A stretch of DNA of 64,000 bases from the NCBI GenBank assembly GCA_020630795.1, contig JAHDIK010000002.1:195954-259953 (forward strand). Reading direction: 5' to 3'. The stretch is from Colwellia sp. (lineage in GTDB: Bacteria; Pseudomonadota; Gammaproteobacteria; Enterobacterales; Alteromonadaceae). Every line of letters begins with the position of its first letter. Position 1 is the stretch's first letter. Both the position numbers and the translations under genes were made by a program. This document shows positions 63,948 to 64,000 of this stretch, piece by piece. The notes beneath the pieces were generated by a model. It had not been told where the DNA came from and did no database searches. It worked only from the letters and a program-made list of their open reading frames with translations.

Positions 63948-64000
63948 TGGTGGACGATACTGGGCTTGAACCAGTGACCCCCGCCTTGTAAGGGCGGTGC
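63948..64000 (-). tRNA. tRNA-Val (anticodon UAC), second tandem copy, cut by window edge
   Basis: The 53 visible bases are identical to the 3' part of the first copy, including CCA, T-arm and anticodon arm. A 38-base AT-rich spacer separates the copies. The 5' part lies beyond the window. Confidence 0.95.

Overview
The window is ordinary chromosome from a low-GC marine gammaproteobacterium, most likely Alteromonadales (Colwellia-, Thalassotalea- or Psychrosphaera-like). I judge this from AT-rich codon use and from PepN with DUF2835, AroG, MetC, PolB, QueC/QueE, PyrD and the 180-kDa NAD-glutamate dehydrogenase, all of which read like gammaproteobacterial enzymes. The Oar-like TonB receptor and the dedicated-sortase regulators are also typical of marine species. 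I see no insertion sequence, prophage, CRISPR array or rRNA. Nearly all intergenic signals are hairpin terminators, divergent promoters and operator-like dyads.

Layout. 1-4.2 kb: end of an NhaC-type antiporter, then pepN and a DUF2835 gene. 4.2-11.4 kb: a DUF1302 / DUF1329 / YCF48-like / MMPL (RND) cluster, probably handling hydrophobic molecules at the envelope, with a FadR-like site and a long hairpin upstream. 11.7-21.1 kb: housekeeping genes gdhB, pyrD, argJ, queC and queE. 21.1-25.3 kb: a two-component pair and an OmpA-like protein that I recognise as PdsS, PdsR and PdsO of the proteobacterial dedicated sortase system, but no sortase or LPXTG target lies in the window. 26.4-31.1 kb: dinG and polB are divergent around a near-consensus LexA box. 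31.1-36.9 kb: a TRAP transporter diverges from an IorAB-like molybdenum oxidoreductase. 37-40.3 kb: a three-gene operon of betaine-type binding protein, histidine kinase and TorF-like porin. 40.5-41.7 kb: metC with MetJ-like boxes.

41.8-61.1 kb is the most coherent region and looks like a nucleic-acid and nucleoside scavenging locus. A RutR-like TetR regulator leads an operon with a secreted endonuclease/phosphatase-fold lipoprotein and an alkaline phosphatase lipoprotein. Divergent from it is a large TonB receptor. Then follow cdd-deoA; the opposing operon udk-nupC-deoC-tdk-upp; deoB with a second TonB receptor; deoD; and add. Together these encode dephosphorylation outside or in the periplasm, outer-membrane uptake, inner-membrane nucleoside import, deamination, phosphorolysis, pentose breakdown and base salvage. 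Related TTGAC-N6-GTYA dyads resembling the RutR operator occur upstream of the regulator operon, the first TonB receptor, cdd-deoA and the udk/deoB divergent promoter. This suggests one pyrimidine-responsive regulon.

61.2-64 kb: aroG, a frameshifted fragment of a dnaQ-like exonuclease gene, an unrecognised AT-rich secreted protein, a short orphan coding fragment, and two tandem tRNA-Val(UAC) genes, the second cut by the window edge.
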